A stretch of DNA of 64,000 nucleotides from Prostheceraeus crozeri. Taxonomy: Eukaryota > Platyhelminthes > Polycladida > Euryleptidae. The stretch spans positions 248,001-312,000 of the forward strand of contig CAJQUW010000932.1 of NCBI GenBank assembly GCA_907163375.1. The letters run 5' to 3'. Shown one piece after another: positions 43,976-55,588 of this stretch (the first letter of the stretch is position 1; every line of letters begins with the position of its first letter). The notes beneath the pieces are model-generated. The model ran no database searches. It had not been told where the DNA came from and worked only from the letters and a program-made list of their open reading frames with translations. The translations under genes and the position numbers were made by a program.

Positions 43976-44112
43976 CTCAAAGCGCAGTCAAGGAAGATGG
44001 CAAACGTTGGCCGTACTCAAAGCACAGTCGGAGAAAATGGTAGACTTTGCCAGGACTCAAAACAACGTCTAAGAAAACATTGGCAGGACTAAAAAAGCAC
44101 AGTCGTAGAGGA
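43976..44112 (+). repeat. Degenerate tandem repeat, three to four units
   Basis: Units of 35-50 bases built on GGACTCAAAGCACAGTCG-GAGAAAATGG, repeated with many changes (CTCAAAGCGCAGTCAAGGA, CTCAAAGCACAGTCGGAGA, CTCAAAACAACGTCTAAGA). Non-coding. Confidence 0.6.
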
Positions 44113-44478
44113 TGCTTTTGATCCAAATTGATGTCTTTATTAAGAGGAAATTAACTTCACTGTCCCACGTCGATATGCAGGAACACAGCAAACCGTCATT
44201 ACCAATTGTGAGCACTCGCTACCTGGGACAGAAACGACCCGGGTGACGATTTTAGTGCAGGAATTATTAACAACTATGTTGACTAGCTGATTGGCGCCGC
44301 GATCGCTATTCATCTCACTGTCGCCATTCAGCACACCGCCGACAATGCACTCTTAACTGGAAGACTAGACAAAAACACTTATTCAGATCTTAGCGTGCGC
44401 CGTCAACTGCCAGCTGCACACTGACTCGCTGAATTTGGCCACCAGTCCTTTATTGATATTGATGTTTCCAGGGAATCT

Positions 44479-44592
44479 ATGATTAATATAAGATATCTAA
44501 GGGACGTTCAACTCCCAGAGTATGTACTAGACTGGAGCCCAGTGACTTTGGTAGACTTGATTAATGACAGTATTCTGTGCCTATTTGGATAG
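44479..44592 (+). repeat. Inverted repeat pair with a conserved 37-codon frame, copy 1
   Basis: A block of about 125 bp here is repeated in inverted orientation at 46120-46250 with about 10% difference. Both copies keep an open frame from ATG to a stop at the same place (TAG here, TAA there) with no indel. The frame includes LDWSPVTLVDLINDSILC. It may be an exon of an unknown repeat element. Confidence 0.5.
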
Positions 44593-45341
44593 AACCAGGA
44601 AACAAGTTGTAAACAATTCACTTCATCATTGTAAAATACATCAGAATCCAGCTGAATTGATTGTTGTACATACTATTTAATACGCCCGTCTCAGTCTTAC
44701 AGGGAAATTGTCGGAAGAATCTGTGCACTGTACATGTACACATACAATTAAGCATGTCATCAATGGTCAATTTCAAATAAATTGTGATTTTCTATTTTCA
44801 TTGATTTTCCCACTGTATTATCTAAAACCTCCTGACTGTATAATAATTTGGAACACTGGTGGACTTTATTTGAGAATTCAAGAGCAATGAAGCGATATGA
44901 CATGTGATTTTTTTTCCGGCCATGAATTACTCATCTTTCATTAAACGAAAATTTATGGCTATTTTTATCACAGTGATGCGTGAATGTTTTCATATTTACC
45001 GACGAAATTTATGCGGATTTCGAAATCAACTGTTCCTGAATTGTCCAATATGGTAGGACTCTAAAATCGTGGAAAGTCACCAATCACCACCGCTTGGTTT
45101 GCCTTTCATTGAATATGATCTTCGCGTTTTATGAATCAGTGACATCATAATCGCATTTTATTTGTTTTTTTGATTATAGTTTGAAGGCCTCACAGGTGAT
45201 GCTCTATAATCACCAGATGTCTAATAAGCGATAAAAATATATTGATATCGGGAACCACTCATAACGAGGAGGCGCACTCGGAAAGACAACACTATTATTA
45301 TATAAAAGTTCAGAAGTTAGTAGCTGATGTTTAGGAGTTGT

Positions 45342-45402
45342 GAACTGATAAATAATAGTCTACTAAAATTCGGTTGCATAAACGACTATTATTTATCAGT
45401 TC
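45342..45402. repeat. Perfect 19-bp hairpin
   Basis: GAACTGATAAATAATAGTC at 45342-45360 is repeated in inverted form at 45384-45402 around a 23-base loop. No flanking duplication is clear. It could be a foldback-type micro-element. Confidence 0.65.
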
Positions 45403-46119
45403 ATCCGCTGCTAAACTTTTATCAGCGGATAAGCGGAATCTCTGTCTGAGGAGGTGCTATAATTAGGTTGACCAACTTAGACTGCAGTCGATTATGCTGT
45501 CGTCACACACCTATTGACCATAAAATTTCACGCTGCTATTGCAAACCGATACCTTGATTATTGTGATCAACTGATTAGCCATTTGACAACATGTTAACTC
45601 AGGCACAGAAGCTGATATTCTTGAAAGAATTAAAAGAGAGAAGGGACATAATTTTCGGTAAATTCGATGACTTTAAAGAAGGAAAGATAATGAAGATGAT
45701 TGCATGGGAGAATATACATCGACAGACCGAGGTCTTGTGGACTTCATGCGCGTCACCCGTTAAGTGGTAGAATCCGTTGTCTGATAGGAATCGAAGACAG
45801 ATAAGAATTTATTCTGTGGGGGAAAGGGCGTGATTTCGATGCGTTCTATGTTTCAGTTTGTCACCAATTCCATCTAGAATGAAGTCCATCATCACACTAC
45901 TCAGTCTAAATCCACACCAATAGCCATTGATGCTACTTGCCGTAGGTGAACAATTTCAGTCACTGGCAGTTGATATTGCAGCAGCTGTTATTGACAGCTG
46001 CTATTCTTGTGGGAGTTTTGTAATTCCTTAGTCTCTTCTTGACTGGGTCCAGAATCTTCTTTCAACAGATTCCCTGTATGAATGCGCGTATTAGAGTATT
46101 GGATATTTGTTTCACGGTT

Positions 46120-46233
46120 TTATCCAAATATGCACAGAATACTGTCATTAATCAAGTCTACCAAAGTCACTGGCCTCCAGTCCAGTATATGCTCTGGGAG
46201 TTGAATGTCCCTTAGATATCTTATAATAATCAT
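46120..46233 (-). repeat. Inverted repeat pair with a conserved 37-codon frame, copy 2
   Basis: Partner of 44479-44592 on the opposite strand, same length. The frame includes LDWRPVTLVDLINDSILC and ends in TAA. The element family is not recognised. Confidence 0.5.
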
Positions 46234-49200
46234 AGATGTCCCTGATGTTTCTTCGTATTAGTACTTGAAGGTGTAGTTCGGTCAAATTTCAACATTGTCT
46301 CAATGGTTTCTTCATTCAAACATAATCGACAAAACTTCATAATTTTGTTAAGGAAAAACAAAGTTATCTCTCACCCGAACATGTTGCGGAATGTACATTC
46401 ATTCCATCCTCAGCGGCAAACACAAATAAAGGTAAAATCAAGGGTTTATACACAGAATTCATGGCGTGATACAAATAATGTTCAAAGTAAAATCTTTCGA
46501 GACAAAACTGCGGAGAAAGAGTGTCAGGGTGACAAATTCAAGCACAAGGGTAATGTTCCTTTCATTAGATAGCCAATCCGATTTATCTTTCAGTATGATA
46601 GATCTCAGTATCAATGAATATCTTGATATTCCAATGATAGAGAAGTTTTCAGCTTTAGGACTATGTTGATACATAGAAATTTCCATTTGACACGGGTATC
46701 CTTTTAAATGTTCCGAAGTGCGAGAAGTAAAATGACGTCTAGTGTCGCCAAAGCATCGCATAGGACATCGATCACAAGTGTAACTCAAGATGCCTACCTT
46801 TACAATACTATACAAAGCTCGTATATATACATATATTATTTGCTCAATAAATTCACTCAGACGTATAAAGGAAAAACACAAAATGGAGCCCAACCGGTTT
46901 CACCTGCATCCCAAGCTTCTCACGGGCAAATGAAGTATATTTCATGACATTCAAAAGTATTGAGCTGAAGTACAGAGCATGTTGGCACTTGCTCTCCAGG
47001 TGGCACCAGCAAGCATACTCAGCTTAGCTTCCTCATTGCATGACTAGTCAATCTTGCTAACTTTGACGGACTTGTCATTCTCCAGTCATCCGCAATCATC
47101 AACTTTAGCAGACGAGATGACGTCACATCTGCCAATGATCCGATGCGCCACGTAGCATGCTTCGTGACGAATCAGTTATGCGTAAGAGAATCTGCGAACA
47201 GGAGAAAATAAACAGGAAGCAATGTGCTTCATTGACAGAAAGTCACTTGTTCATGTTCTCAGAACACATGCAAAATTTTCAAAATGGTACCGCCAAAACG
47301 GACTATCCTAAGGACGTCGCCTTCTACAGCTTCCGAAAGACAAAAGACTGAAAAAATTAATGCGTAATAGTATTGGACAAGCCCACTTTAAACCAACGAG
47401 GCATGTTTTGAACACTTTAAAGAAAATGATAAAATAAAAGATCTAAGATGTATGATGTTGAAGGAATATTGCAATGTCAGACATCCTTTATTCCACTTGA
47501 GTAAGGAGACTGCACCATGCTTGGAAATGGGACGAAAATTTGCTACAATCTTTTCTGACAAAAAAGATGAATGTCCTAGAAAAACTGAATGACAGTCGGA
47601 CCAAATTAAATAATTCTATGTAATTCAATATAATAGTCGAAGCTATTAAATAATTCTCGAGTCGAACTTCGATATGGATTCTGATAGTTTTTGTGTGACC
47701 TTCAGAAATTGAAGAGAAGCAAAGCTGTTTCGGTTGGTCTAGCCCAACGTTAGATTTTCCTGATAATTAAAAACACTTTTTGTGTTGAATTGCAGCACTG
47801 CATATTTCTTGTAGGTGTCGTATATTTCTGAATATCAAATTGACCATGGAAGTGATTAAATTGCTAACTATTTCCCCAATTTGAAAACTAAATAAGATAA
47901 GTTCGCACAACTAAATTGATAAATAGATAAACTGTAAATGTCAATTGTTGTGGACTTTTTGCAGCTTTTCATGGCTATAAACTTTGGTTGCTTTTGAGAG
48001 GATGCATTTTTCTGATTTTATGTGATTCGAAAAAATAAGGAATACTTCTTGATATGTCAATGGGACCGAGAAGTTTGTGGTGTTAGGTAGAAAACATAAG
48101 ATAATGGTTAAATTTAAACATAGATATGTACTTTTTTGAATGAAAGTTAGCGACTTTGTGAACTCACAAGAAAACATGCGTCATTAACTTTACAAATATA
48201 GACTTTATTAAATGATTCCAAATTTGAAAATGCACAAACAAGCAACTAAAATTGTAGCAGATACTTTTGTCAACTTGAGCAGGCGTGATGATATTAATCG
48301 AACAAAATGCTTGCATAAGATGTATGTACAATTCTTTCCATGAAAAAAAATAACGAACTGTGAAAAATAATATAGACATTGATGCCTTTAGTTACTCACT
48401 CTAAACTTGCTCTTCCAATGAAAATACCGAAAAGGACAAGGTGTCATTGAATCTAAGCATGAATTGAGTGTCGAAATTCCGTTCAATTATTTTCTAAAGT
48501 TTCAATTAATAAGAGTTGGGTACTTACACATTTTTTGCACATACATGTATGTAAGTCTTCAATTTCAATCGCATCTCACGATAGTTCTTTACATAATTAA
48601 TTATCCTTTTTACGGAACTAAGTACTTACCTGAAGTGGGGAGACAGTTGCAAAAGTCGGTTATTGTTATTATAAGAGTATGAACGATGTCTCGGAAACTA
48701 GTGGGCACATGCTGCAATTCCATTTATTTTTAGTTACCAATAGCAATCATTCATATACTTAGTCTTTTTCAAAGGCTTGGTGAAATAGTGGTGCATATCT
48801 TAGGTTGCTCTTAAAATATTACACGTATATTGCGCCGCATCGGATTTAGAGCAGCAGAAAGAAATATTTGGGTAAATGTTTGTCTAAAACTGTCAGATTT
48901 GTTTACGCACCCTACATATTGACATAAACATTACACGCATTCACAGAAATAGAAAGTCCTAAGCCAAAGTTGAACAATACCTCGCATCAACTTTGGCACA
49001 ACGGAGACCACTTGAAATTGATTCCTCTCATTTCAGACTTCGTATGTAGTGACCTTGTATTTCAGACCTTGTATGAATAGCGAAATACCAATATGAGAAC
49101 GCACTTCCCATTATAGAAATTGTAGAAATTTCAGAACTTCCGTTCAGCTTGTTCTTCAGTTCATGAACGGCAAGTTCTTAGTTTAGTTCATTTCAACGGC

Positions 49201-51099
49201 AGTTACCAGAACCCCCCCCCCGTTCGCTCAGTTCACCCGTCTATCAGTGAAACTCAAAATCTCATTCGCTCACTCACTCAATCAAAAGATCGAATGCGCT
49301 GGTTTGTAGCACGAGAGAAAACTTTGATGTATGCCTTCTTCTTAAAAGCAGCTCCATTTTATGGTCACTAACACAGGATATTATCCTTTACATTTTTTTG
49401 TCCTTCGCGATTAATATCAATCTCAGGAAACTCATCATGTTATACTTGCATTTGATTGTTGAAGTTGGATTTAGAGGTTGTCATCATTCCCTGAATCTTG
49501 ACGATTCGAATGATAGGCACACATGAAAAAGAGATCATATTTTCACAATATGTCCAATCTTCCAACAAGATTTCAAGTCAGATGTCCTAAATCTAAAATT
49601 GGACCATTTTTGTGCAAGCGTAATTCTGGAAACTGATGAAGCCTGGAAGAGGAGAAAGATGGTGATCTGAGTACTAGTTGACATATGGCACGAATTTATT
49701 TATGTACAAGTGCGAAAATAAATGGCACATGGATGCAGCATACAGGACGGCTGCTATTTTTGACTAAATATCTGTAAAATGCTACAATATTCAAGCAAAA
49801 ATGAGACGAAGTTATTATAGTGAGTGTATATTTGATCAATTCAAACCACATGTCAGATAGGAAGCATTCAAAATTGTGATATAGGGCATACATGTAAGCT
49901 TATGTACAGATTACAGAAATTTTAATGATTAACGCCCACGACGAGCTGGATAGGATTACGATCTTATACTGTCAAAGACGTCGAGGCGGAGGCGCAATGC
50001 AACTGAGCTTTCTGCGTAAAACCATGGTTTGAACATCGGCATCCGCCTACGTCTAATTGCTCATCAAAACAGTGGCATTTGGATTATTTGCACATTCAAT
50101 CGATGTTGAAAGACCGATTATGAATGCTCAAATTGGTGGACGTCTAGTTTAATGTCGAACAATAAATTACATGCACTTTCAATGAAATTAACGAAAATAT
50201 TCACGGCAGCAGCAATGGAAACTGGTCGGCAATCAATACAACACGGCCGTTTAAAATCCCGGGATACATTTCATGAGCCATAATTTAGGCTATAATTACA
50301 TTTTACACGGAAGAGTCTCTTCAGTTTTTACAGTCACATGTTGCTATCTTTGAATTGCTAATTGCTCCCTTCAAATTCTAGCAACTACATTTAGCATGAA
50401 AAATACATGGCAGCAGTCAATGTGAAAGAAATGGTATTATACTTTATGATTGCAACAATCTGAGAAACATGTCTGTTGCTACATGCAATGCACAATGATT
50501 ACACAGCAAGAAGGCGCGTCCTTTCATAAAAATATGCCAGCATCTGTGTTATTCGATTATAAATTGTCAGTCTTATACAAGCGCACAAGCGCGATTCTTC
50601 CTTTTTAATTTATTTGAAGATAAAGATAGTCGCCCAATTCATTAATTCAAAACAATAACCAATAACAATAAACACCAAAATCAAACCAATGTAATGTGAA
50701 AGCAATGCACGAGCGCTTTCGTGGTCTCTATTCATGTGCAACGACCAAGTGAAATGAAATGCAACACTAGGGGAAACTGGGAACACAACTCAAATGAACT
50801 GTCAATCACCACGGTAACAGCAGGGTGTAGACGAACTCTTTCTGGACACAAAGTCCAGGCTTGCGTCCAAGAATGAACAAAGCTTCCAGAATACGCAACT
50901 TAACACTTTGAGTGGAAGAACACAAAATCGAAAAATATGATGAAAACGTATTACCAACAAATGAATCACATTGAACTGCGTGCCTACAAATAGATGAGGG
51001 TGGATTGTGAGTTGATGAAAGTAGTAATCCCATGGCAGGCGCAAGTCCAAAATGCGAAATGCTGACTCAGCCCCCCTCTGGAAGGAAGGGAGAGGGCCA

Positions 51100-52110
51100 A
51101 GAATGTGCTGGGAGGAATGGGTCCGAGAGGAGGAAACTGTTCCCTACCCCCTCTGGAAGGAAGGAAGGAAGGAAGGAAGGAGGAGTGATGAGGCAAGGGG
51201 TGGAAACTGGGAAGGATAGAGTGAGGAAAGGGTGGGTTTTGGTGGTTTTGGGATGAGAAAGGCTGGAATTCGGCATGAAGGAGGTCTCGGATTGGAAATT
51301 GGAGTTTAGATTTGAAATCTGCGTGAAATTTTGGGTGGGGAAGGAAGGAAGGAGGAGTTTTCCTGTGAGGCAAGGGGTGGAATCTCTGAAAACGGCAGAG
51401 TTGGAAAAAGGTAGGTTTTGGTGGTTTTGGGATGAGAAAGTCCATTTTTCGGCATGAAGGAGTGCTCGGATGGAAAAACGGATGCGAAATTCGGACTCTA
51501 CGTGAAATGTTGGGTCTAGGAACTTCTTCCCAGCGAAATCGGAGAGAAAAAATTTTGAGGACGTCCCCCCCCCTCCTGCCAAACTTCCAACTTTGGTGTT
51601 AGAAATCGTAGAAAATCGTGCAATAGCTCGTTTGAAAAATAAGAATGAGACAAATGCAGTGGAAAGCTCAGTTTGGGTTTCCTGGGTTACTTTCCTAGTT
51701 TTTCTGGGTTGAGGGAGGAAAATGGTAGGAAAACGTCAGAGTTGGAAAAGTCAGGTGTTGAATGCTTTGGGATGAGAAAAGTCGTTTTTCGACATGAAGG
51801 AGGCCTCGGATGGGAAAACGGAGTGCAAATTCGGACGTTTCGACCAATTTTGGGTCTAGGAACGTCTTCTCAACTCCATCGAAGAGAAAAAGTTCTGACC
51901 CCCCCCTCGGCAGCGATCTTCCAACTTTGGTTGTAGAGATGGTAGAAAATCGTGCAATAGCTCTTTTGAAAGCTAAGAATGAGACAAATGCAGTGGAAAA
52001 CATGGCTTGTTCCTACCTGCCTTCGCTTAGAGGTGAGACGTTATTGAAAATTTTGGACATTGGCGAAAAACGACAGAGTTAGAATTTTTACGAAAATCGC
52101 TCTAGCGGGT
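51100..52110 (+). repeat. Subterminal repeats of element C, related to those of B
   Basis: Four diverged units of the same family as 26170-27000, recognised by GGTTTTGGGATGAGAAAG, GGCATGAAGGAG, a poly-C run before CCTCCTGCCAAACTTCC, and CAACTTTGGT. A GGAA microsatellite lies at about 51160-51182. Open frames here are repeat artefacts. Confidence 0.7.
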
Positions 52111-52214
52111 GAAGCAAGCCTCGGACGGGAAAACAGAGACCAGATTTGGAATCAGCGTGCCATTCTGCATCTGAATGTCATTCATGCTATGTCTCCGAAG
52201 TGATAGGAAGAAAG

Positions 52215-52637
52215 ATGACAGAAGCAGTAAAGTTTACGAATGAATTTTGTTCACTACGTTTTCATCGACAAAGTCTTCGTGGTGTGATTAGGGACTACAT
52301 CATCTCCTTTCATCATGAAAAGGCAGACTTAGAATTTGCTATCGCTAAAGGTTACTTCGTTTTCCAACAGCTCATGGACAGTTTGATAAATAAAGATGTG
52401 AAAGGACGATTAGTTGCAGAGATTGAATTTGAGAAAGTGACTGATGAACATGCAGGTGAGCATGTAGTGTTTCATTTTGCATCCTATTCTGCAGAGACGA
52501 TACATGATCCCGAAGATTTCTATCAGCGACACATGGCGAAAATTGCATCTCGACTAGATTCATTTCGTGAGCATGGATCCAACTTGCTCTTATGTCGCAT
52601 AAAACACATTCATATTCAACTCAATGTGCTAAACTAG
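52215..52637 (+). CDS. Stand-alone polymerase-N-domain homologue, copy 1 of C
   Basis: Intact 140-residue protein from the ATG at 52215; a longer reading needs a TTG. It aligns over its full length with the gene at 29450 of element B (CSLRFHRQSLRG, RDYIISFHHE, FQQLMDS, VAEIEFEKV, FHFASYSAE, DPEDFYQRHMAKIASRL, EHGSNLLLCRIKHIHIQLNVL) and more loosely with the polymerase segment of element C at 61300-61750. It is the first gene after the subterminal repeats in both elements. Strong conservation between two different elements, with an intact frame in each, argues that the protein is used. Function unknown. Confidence 0.7.
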   Translation: MTEAVKFTNEFCSLRFHRQSLRGVIRDYIISFHHEKADLEFAIAKGYFVFQQLMDSLINKDVKGRLVAEIEFEKVTDEHAGEHVVFHFASYSAETIHDPEDFYQRHMAKIASRLDSFREHGSNLLLCRIKHIHIQLNVLN

Positions 52638-52775
52638 ATTTGACTACAAGATTTGGGAAAAGCATTCATGAGTCAGTCGTCCGCGTGCCTCCTTTTCCCT
52701 GCCGCAACGAAGTCAGGGGAGAAACGGAGGTCTCTGATTGGCTCTCATACTGTCAAATGTGGATTCTCGGGAGAC

Positions 52776-52783
52776 TATAAAAG
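52776..52783 (+). promoter_or_regulatory. TATA box with upstream CCAAT box
   Basis: TATAAAAG in a GC-rich context, with GATTGG (inverted CCAAT) 40 bases upstream at about 52735. It sits about 130 bases before the ATG at 52911. This is a textbook metazoan promoter layout, repeated in element C at 55567 and, on the other strand, at 63507. Confidence 0.65.
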
Positions 52784-52910
52784 CAGACGTTTCCCCATTT
52801 TCTCTTCATTTCATTCTCTTGACGTGGAAAGCGTGTGTGACTTGCTGAAGCCATTCCCCCATCTCAACTTTGTCTGATCAATCCTGTTTGCAAATTTACA
52901 AGTGAGTGTC

Positions 52911-53147
52911 ATGACGGTGTGGCCTAAACCTTACCAGCATTTTAGAAGAGAGACGCAGGAGAGTGTGTGGCCGATGATTGTACAAGCTTATTTTGTTGAA
53001 CCATCACCACCACCACCACCGCCTCCACCACCTAGACGCTTTACCTTTAAGTCTTTTAGGGAATTGAAACTCAATTCGGGTCCTAAGGCCAAGACATTTA
53101 ATTTACTGGACGATGACGAAAACTTAGACTTTAGTGATGAGCTTTAA
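52911..53147 (+). CDS. Small protein with a polyproline run and acidic tail
   Basis: 78 residues from the ATG at 52911 (MTVWPKPYQHFRRETQES). A run of nine prolines in PSPPPPPPPPPRRF is followed by a basic patch and a strongly acidic C-terminus (LDDDENLDFSDEL). It lies directly downstream of a strong TATA promoter. The composition suggests a regulatory or protein-binding role (SH3/WW/profilin-type ligands), but that is inference. No family is recognised. Confidence 0.5.
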   Translation: MTVWPKPYQHFRRETQESVWPMIVQAYFVEPSPPPPPPPPPRRFTFKSFRELKLNSGPKAKTFNLLDDDENLDFSDEL

Positions 53148-53225
53148 ATCATGTGAACACCCCAAAAGGTCCTCTTAAGGGCCACCTCATATGTCACTGC
53201 TAAGCTAACAATTTTCTTTTCTCTG

Positions 53226-53949
53226 ATGATCATGAATGTACTTAGTGGTATTCTTTCGTTACAGACTGCCATGGCCATGAATCCTACTCCAACTGCTGCA
53301 TCACTGAATCCTCAACATCTCGAGCTGTGGAATCCGAAAATTGAAAAGGTAATTCACGGCTATCCTACCTACAAACAACAAGTGCGCTACAACGGTGTTC
53401 GACTCTATCTTCAAACGCCGGCGGTATACTTACCAAAAGTGGATACGCAAGTAAATCGTTGCGGTCAAAACCTGAGTATCCCTATTGATAATTGGTTGCG
53501 TCAGCAGCTTGACATTTTCGAAGACGTTGTGAGGCAAAAGGCTCTTATTCCTACTGAACTATTACAGTTGTGGCCAGAAAAGAAAACTTCTTATTATAAA
53601 CCATTGCATCGCGGCACTCGCTGCTATATTTTACAAAGCAACTATTGTAAAGTCACTTCAGGAGTGACAGTTGAACAGTCAGTTGAAACAGAGTTGTCAT
53701 CGCTAGGTGCAGGCTTTTATTCCTTTCATATTGAGGTGCCTGCTGTTTATGTGAGACCTCATCAATCTGACGGTAGTTTGATTTCTCTCAATTTGCGCAT
53801 TGCTCAAATTCATCATCAACCTGAGTTAACAGGATCACATTGAGAAAGTCATTGATTCTTGTGTCAAAGAGTGTCAAGAACCTGTCACTAAACCTAAACG
53901 TCGTCGCACATCAAAGAAAGATGGTGTTACCACCAAAGAGAAATCTTAA
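53226..53949 (+). pseudogene. Conserved protein of element C, copy 1, with a 3' frameshift
   Basis: The main frame (53226-53843; likely ATG at 53232 or 53271) codes for about 200 residues with YLQTPAVYLPK, LSIPIDNWLRQQLDIFED and LGAGFYSFHIEVPAVYV. It ends at TGA 53841. A second frame overlapping it continues without stop to 53949 with a Cys-containing and strongly basic tail (KPKRRRTSKK), which reads like the natural C-terminus and a nuclear signal. A frameshift near 53820-53840 is likely. A second copy lies at 55589. The compact strand-rich pattern could be an OB-fold single-strand DNA binding protein, but I have no motif to prove it. Confidence 0.5.
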
Positions 53950-54085
53950 GTATTGTAATCAGTTAGTATGTAGTGAATGTGGAAAACACGGTCTTGCGCG
54001 TTATGTTCAAATAAAACATTGTAATCATGTTGTATGTATCTTTTGTTATGTAAAGGACAGACATCATTGTAAAGTTCCTGCTTAA
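53921..54085 (+). CDS. Small RING-like zinc-finger frame
   Basis: 54 residues in a frame overlapping the tail of the previous gene. The spacing CSECGKHG...KHCNHVVCIFC...DRHHC gives Cys and His in a RING- or zinc-ribbon-like order, although the set is short of a canonical RING. It could be a separate gene or an exon spliced to something else. Ubiquitin-ligase function is only a possibility. Confidence 0.4.
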   Translation: MVLPPKRNLKYCNQLVCSECGKHGLARYVQIKHCNHVVCIFCYVKDRHHCKVPA

Positions 54086-54122
54086 TGTATTGTCTTGTAA
54101 TGAAGTCTTTTTGATATTGTAG

Positions 54123-54686
54123 GTTGTCATCTTCATAGACAGTGAGGGAACACCCATACAGGAATTGAGTGCTATTGCAATGAGAGAAAGTGATCAAACT
54201 GTTGTTAGTGTATATCATAGATTTGCCTACTGTCCTCCACACAAAGACGAATGGTCACGACGTCATGTGCATGGACTTGATCCTTCTAGTTTGATTTATT
54301 TTGGATTTGTAAATGAAACGTATTTGATAAGTGATTTCAAGCGGTGGCTGTCAGGTTTTCATATTGTTAAAATATTAGGAAATGATTCTGAACGAGAAGC
54401 AACAACACTTCAGTTGCACATTAATAATTCATATTTACCATGTTGGGTAGATCGTGTAAGACAAGACTATCATATGCATTGTGATCAAAAGAAGCTTAGA
54501 GATGAAATGATTTTTGATATGGCTATATGTTTCGGTGAGAGACATCACCTTTACAGACAACCATCCCATTGTAATACTAGAAATAAAGCTACCTACATTG
54601 CAAAACTCTCTTCACGCTGGCATTGTAGTCTCTATGACGTTTATGAACTGCATCTATATTATTGTCAACAGCATGGGTCTATGTAA
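54123..54686 (+). CDS. RNase H-fold/DEDD exonuclease-like protein, last exon
   Basis: An open frame preceded by TCTTTTTGATATTGTAG, a good splice acceptor, so the first codons lie on an upstream exon I cannot place. It starts VVIFIDSEGTPIQELSAIAM, the D-x-E exonuclease I motif of DEDD nucleases. Then come HVHGLDPSSL, FKRWLSGFHIVKILGND (second Asp) and HCSLYDVYELHLYY (final His/Cys and Asp). The order resembles DEDD exonucleases and the Maelstrom-type RNase H-fold domain. Catalysis is not proven. An AATAAA signal follows at 54767. In an element with its own polymerase it may act in replication or in RNA control; both are inference. Confidence 0.5.
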   Translation, partial: VVIFIDSEGTPIQELSAIAMRESDQTVVSVYHRFAYCPPHKDEWSRRHVHGLDPSSLIYFGFVNETYLISDFKRWLSGFHIVKILGNDSEREATTLQLHINNSYLPCWVDRVRQDYHMHCDQKKLRDEMIFDMAICFGERHHLYRQPSHCNTRNKATYIAKLSSRWHCSLYDVYELHLYYCQQHGSM

Positions 54687-54766
54687 AACATGTTTTTACT
54701 CCTTGTGAATGAATTATGATCATTTTATGAAGTGTATTTTGTACTTGTGAATTTTGTCTGGTGTTG

Positions 54767-54772
54767 AATAAA
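54767..54772 (+). terminator. Polyadenylation signal
   Basis: AATAAA, 81 bases after the exonuclease-like frame ends and about 90 before the next gene. Confidence 0.55.
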
Positions 54773-54856
54773 CTTACAGTGGAACATGATTGTTATTTCT
54801 GTTTTATTCATAGTGGAAGTCATTGAAGCAATGTGAAATCTATAGTCACAACGTTT

Positions 54857-55279
54857 ATGATGGCGCATTGTACACTAAGTAACGAGGTATGTGTTTTGAC
54901 ACTTGATCAACAAGGATTCGATGGATTTTTACAAGATTGGAAGCTTGAATTTAAAATGAAGATGAATGATATGAAAGTAGTGCTCACTGAAAGCCTTCCT
55001 CTCTTCAAAAGATTGATGGAGAGTTTGCAACCTCAAGATTTAAAGGGTAGACTCGTTGCTTATATAGAGTTGAAAGATTTGCAATAACCACTTCGTTTTG
55101 GATCTTATTGCACAGAATGGATTACTCTTAATGATCAATTTTATGTCCGTCATATGGAGAAAATTATGGAGAGAATAGGAGAGACGATGGAAGGAAATGC
55201 GTACGTTGTTAAGCATATCACAATTCAACTGAGTGTGTTTACATCCACGACTTTGTTTGATGCGCGACACATTGTGTAG
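54857..55279 (+). pseudogene. Stand-alone polymerase-N-domain homologue, copy 2 of C, one stop
   Basis: From the ATG at 54857 the frame follows the family pattern (LTLDQQGFDGFLQDWKLEF, FKRLMESL, GRLVAYIELK) up to an in-frame TAA at 55085-55087. It then continues in the same frame with LRFGSYCTEW, FYVRHMEKIMERIGE and VKHITIQLSVF to a TAG at 55277. It is clearly more diverged than copy 1 and truncated by the stop. An AATAAA follows at 55284. Confidence 0.65.
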
Positions 55280-55283
55280 ATGC

Positions 55284-55289
55284 AATAAA
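55284..55289 (+). terminator. Polyadenylation signal
   Basis: AATAAA five bases after the frame of the diverged copy 2 gene ends. Confidence 0.5.
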
Positions 55290-55566
55290 GTTTTCTTTTC
55301 ACTGAGTATTTTGTAATGGTGTATAGAGCAACATGAGTCATTGCGCTTTGTGTATTACTATCGGGCTCTTTGTTAGATAAATGAATGCGTCTTTGTTCGC
55401 TAGAAGGGGCGTGTCACTCAAGTCGTTGTGAGGACTAGAACGACTTTGTAAGAGGGTAGGTTACCACCCACGCAGTCAAAAGTTCACGTGTGATAACTCT
55501 TTGTCACATAACAAAGACAGGGAAAACGAGAAAAGGGAAACGCATGTGATTGGAGCTAGGTCTGCT

Positions 55567-55574
55567 TATAAAAC
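55567..55574 (+). promoter_or_regulatory. TATA box with upstream CCAAT box
   Basis: TATAAAAC with GATTGG (inverted CCAAT) 15 bases upstream. The ATG of the next gene is only 15 bases downstream of the box, so transcription from here would start within the frame or use a later ATG. The layout resembles 52776. Confidence 0.5.
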
Positions 55575-55588
55575 GGGCGACTGAGATC

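Larger units (their letters stand above)
42593..51019. other. Host DNA between elements B and C, no gene seen
   Basis: About 8.4 kb without a supported gene. Features inside are listed separately: degenerate tandem repeats near 44000, an inverted pair of small conserved open frames (44479 and 46120), and a hairpin at 45342. A C9 run occurs near 49210. The remaining open frames are short and overlap on both strands. Confidence 0.5.

Noticed and set aside
46459..46893. 144-codon open frame in host DNA between B and C
   Set aside because: No motif, overlapped by equally long frames on the other strand, and no promoter or splice context. Treated as chance.
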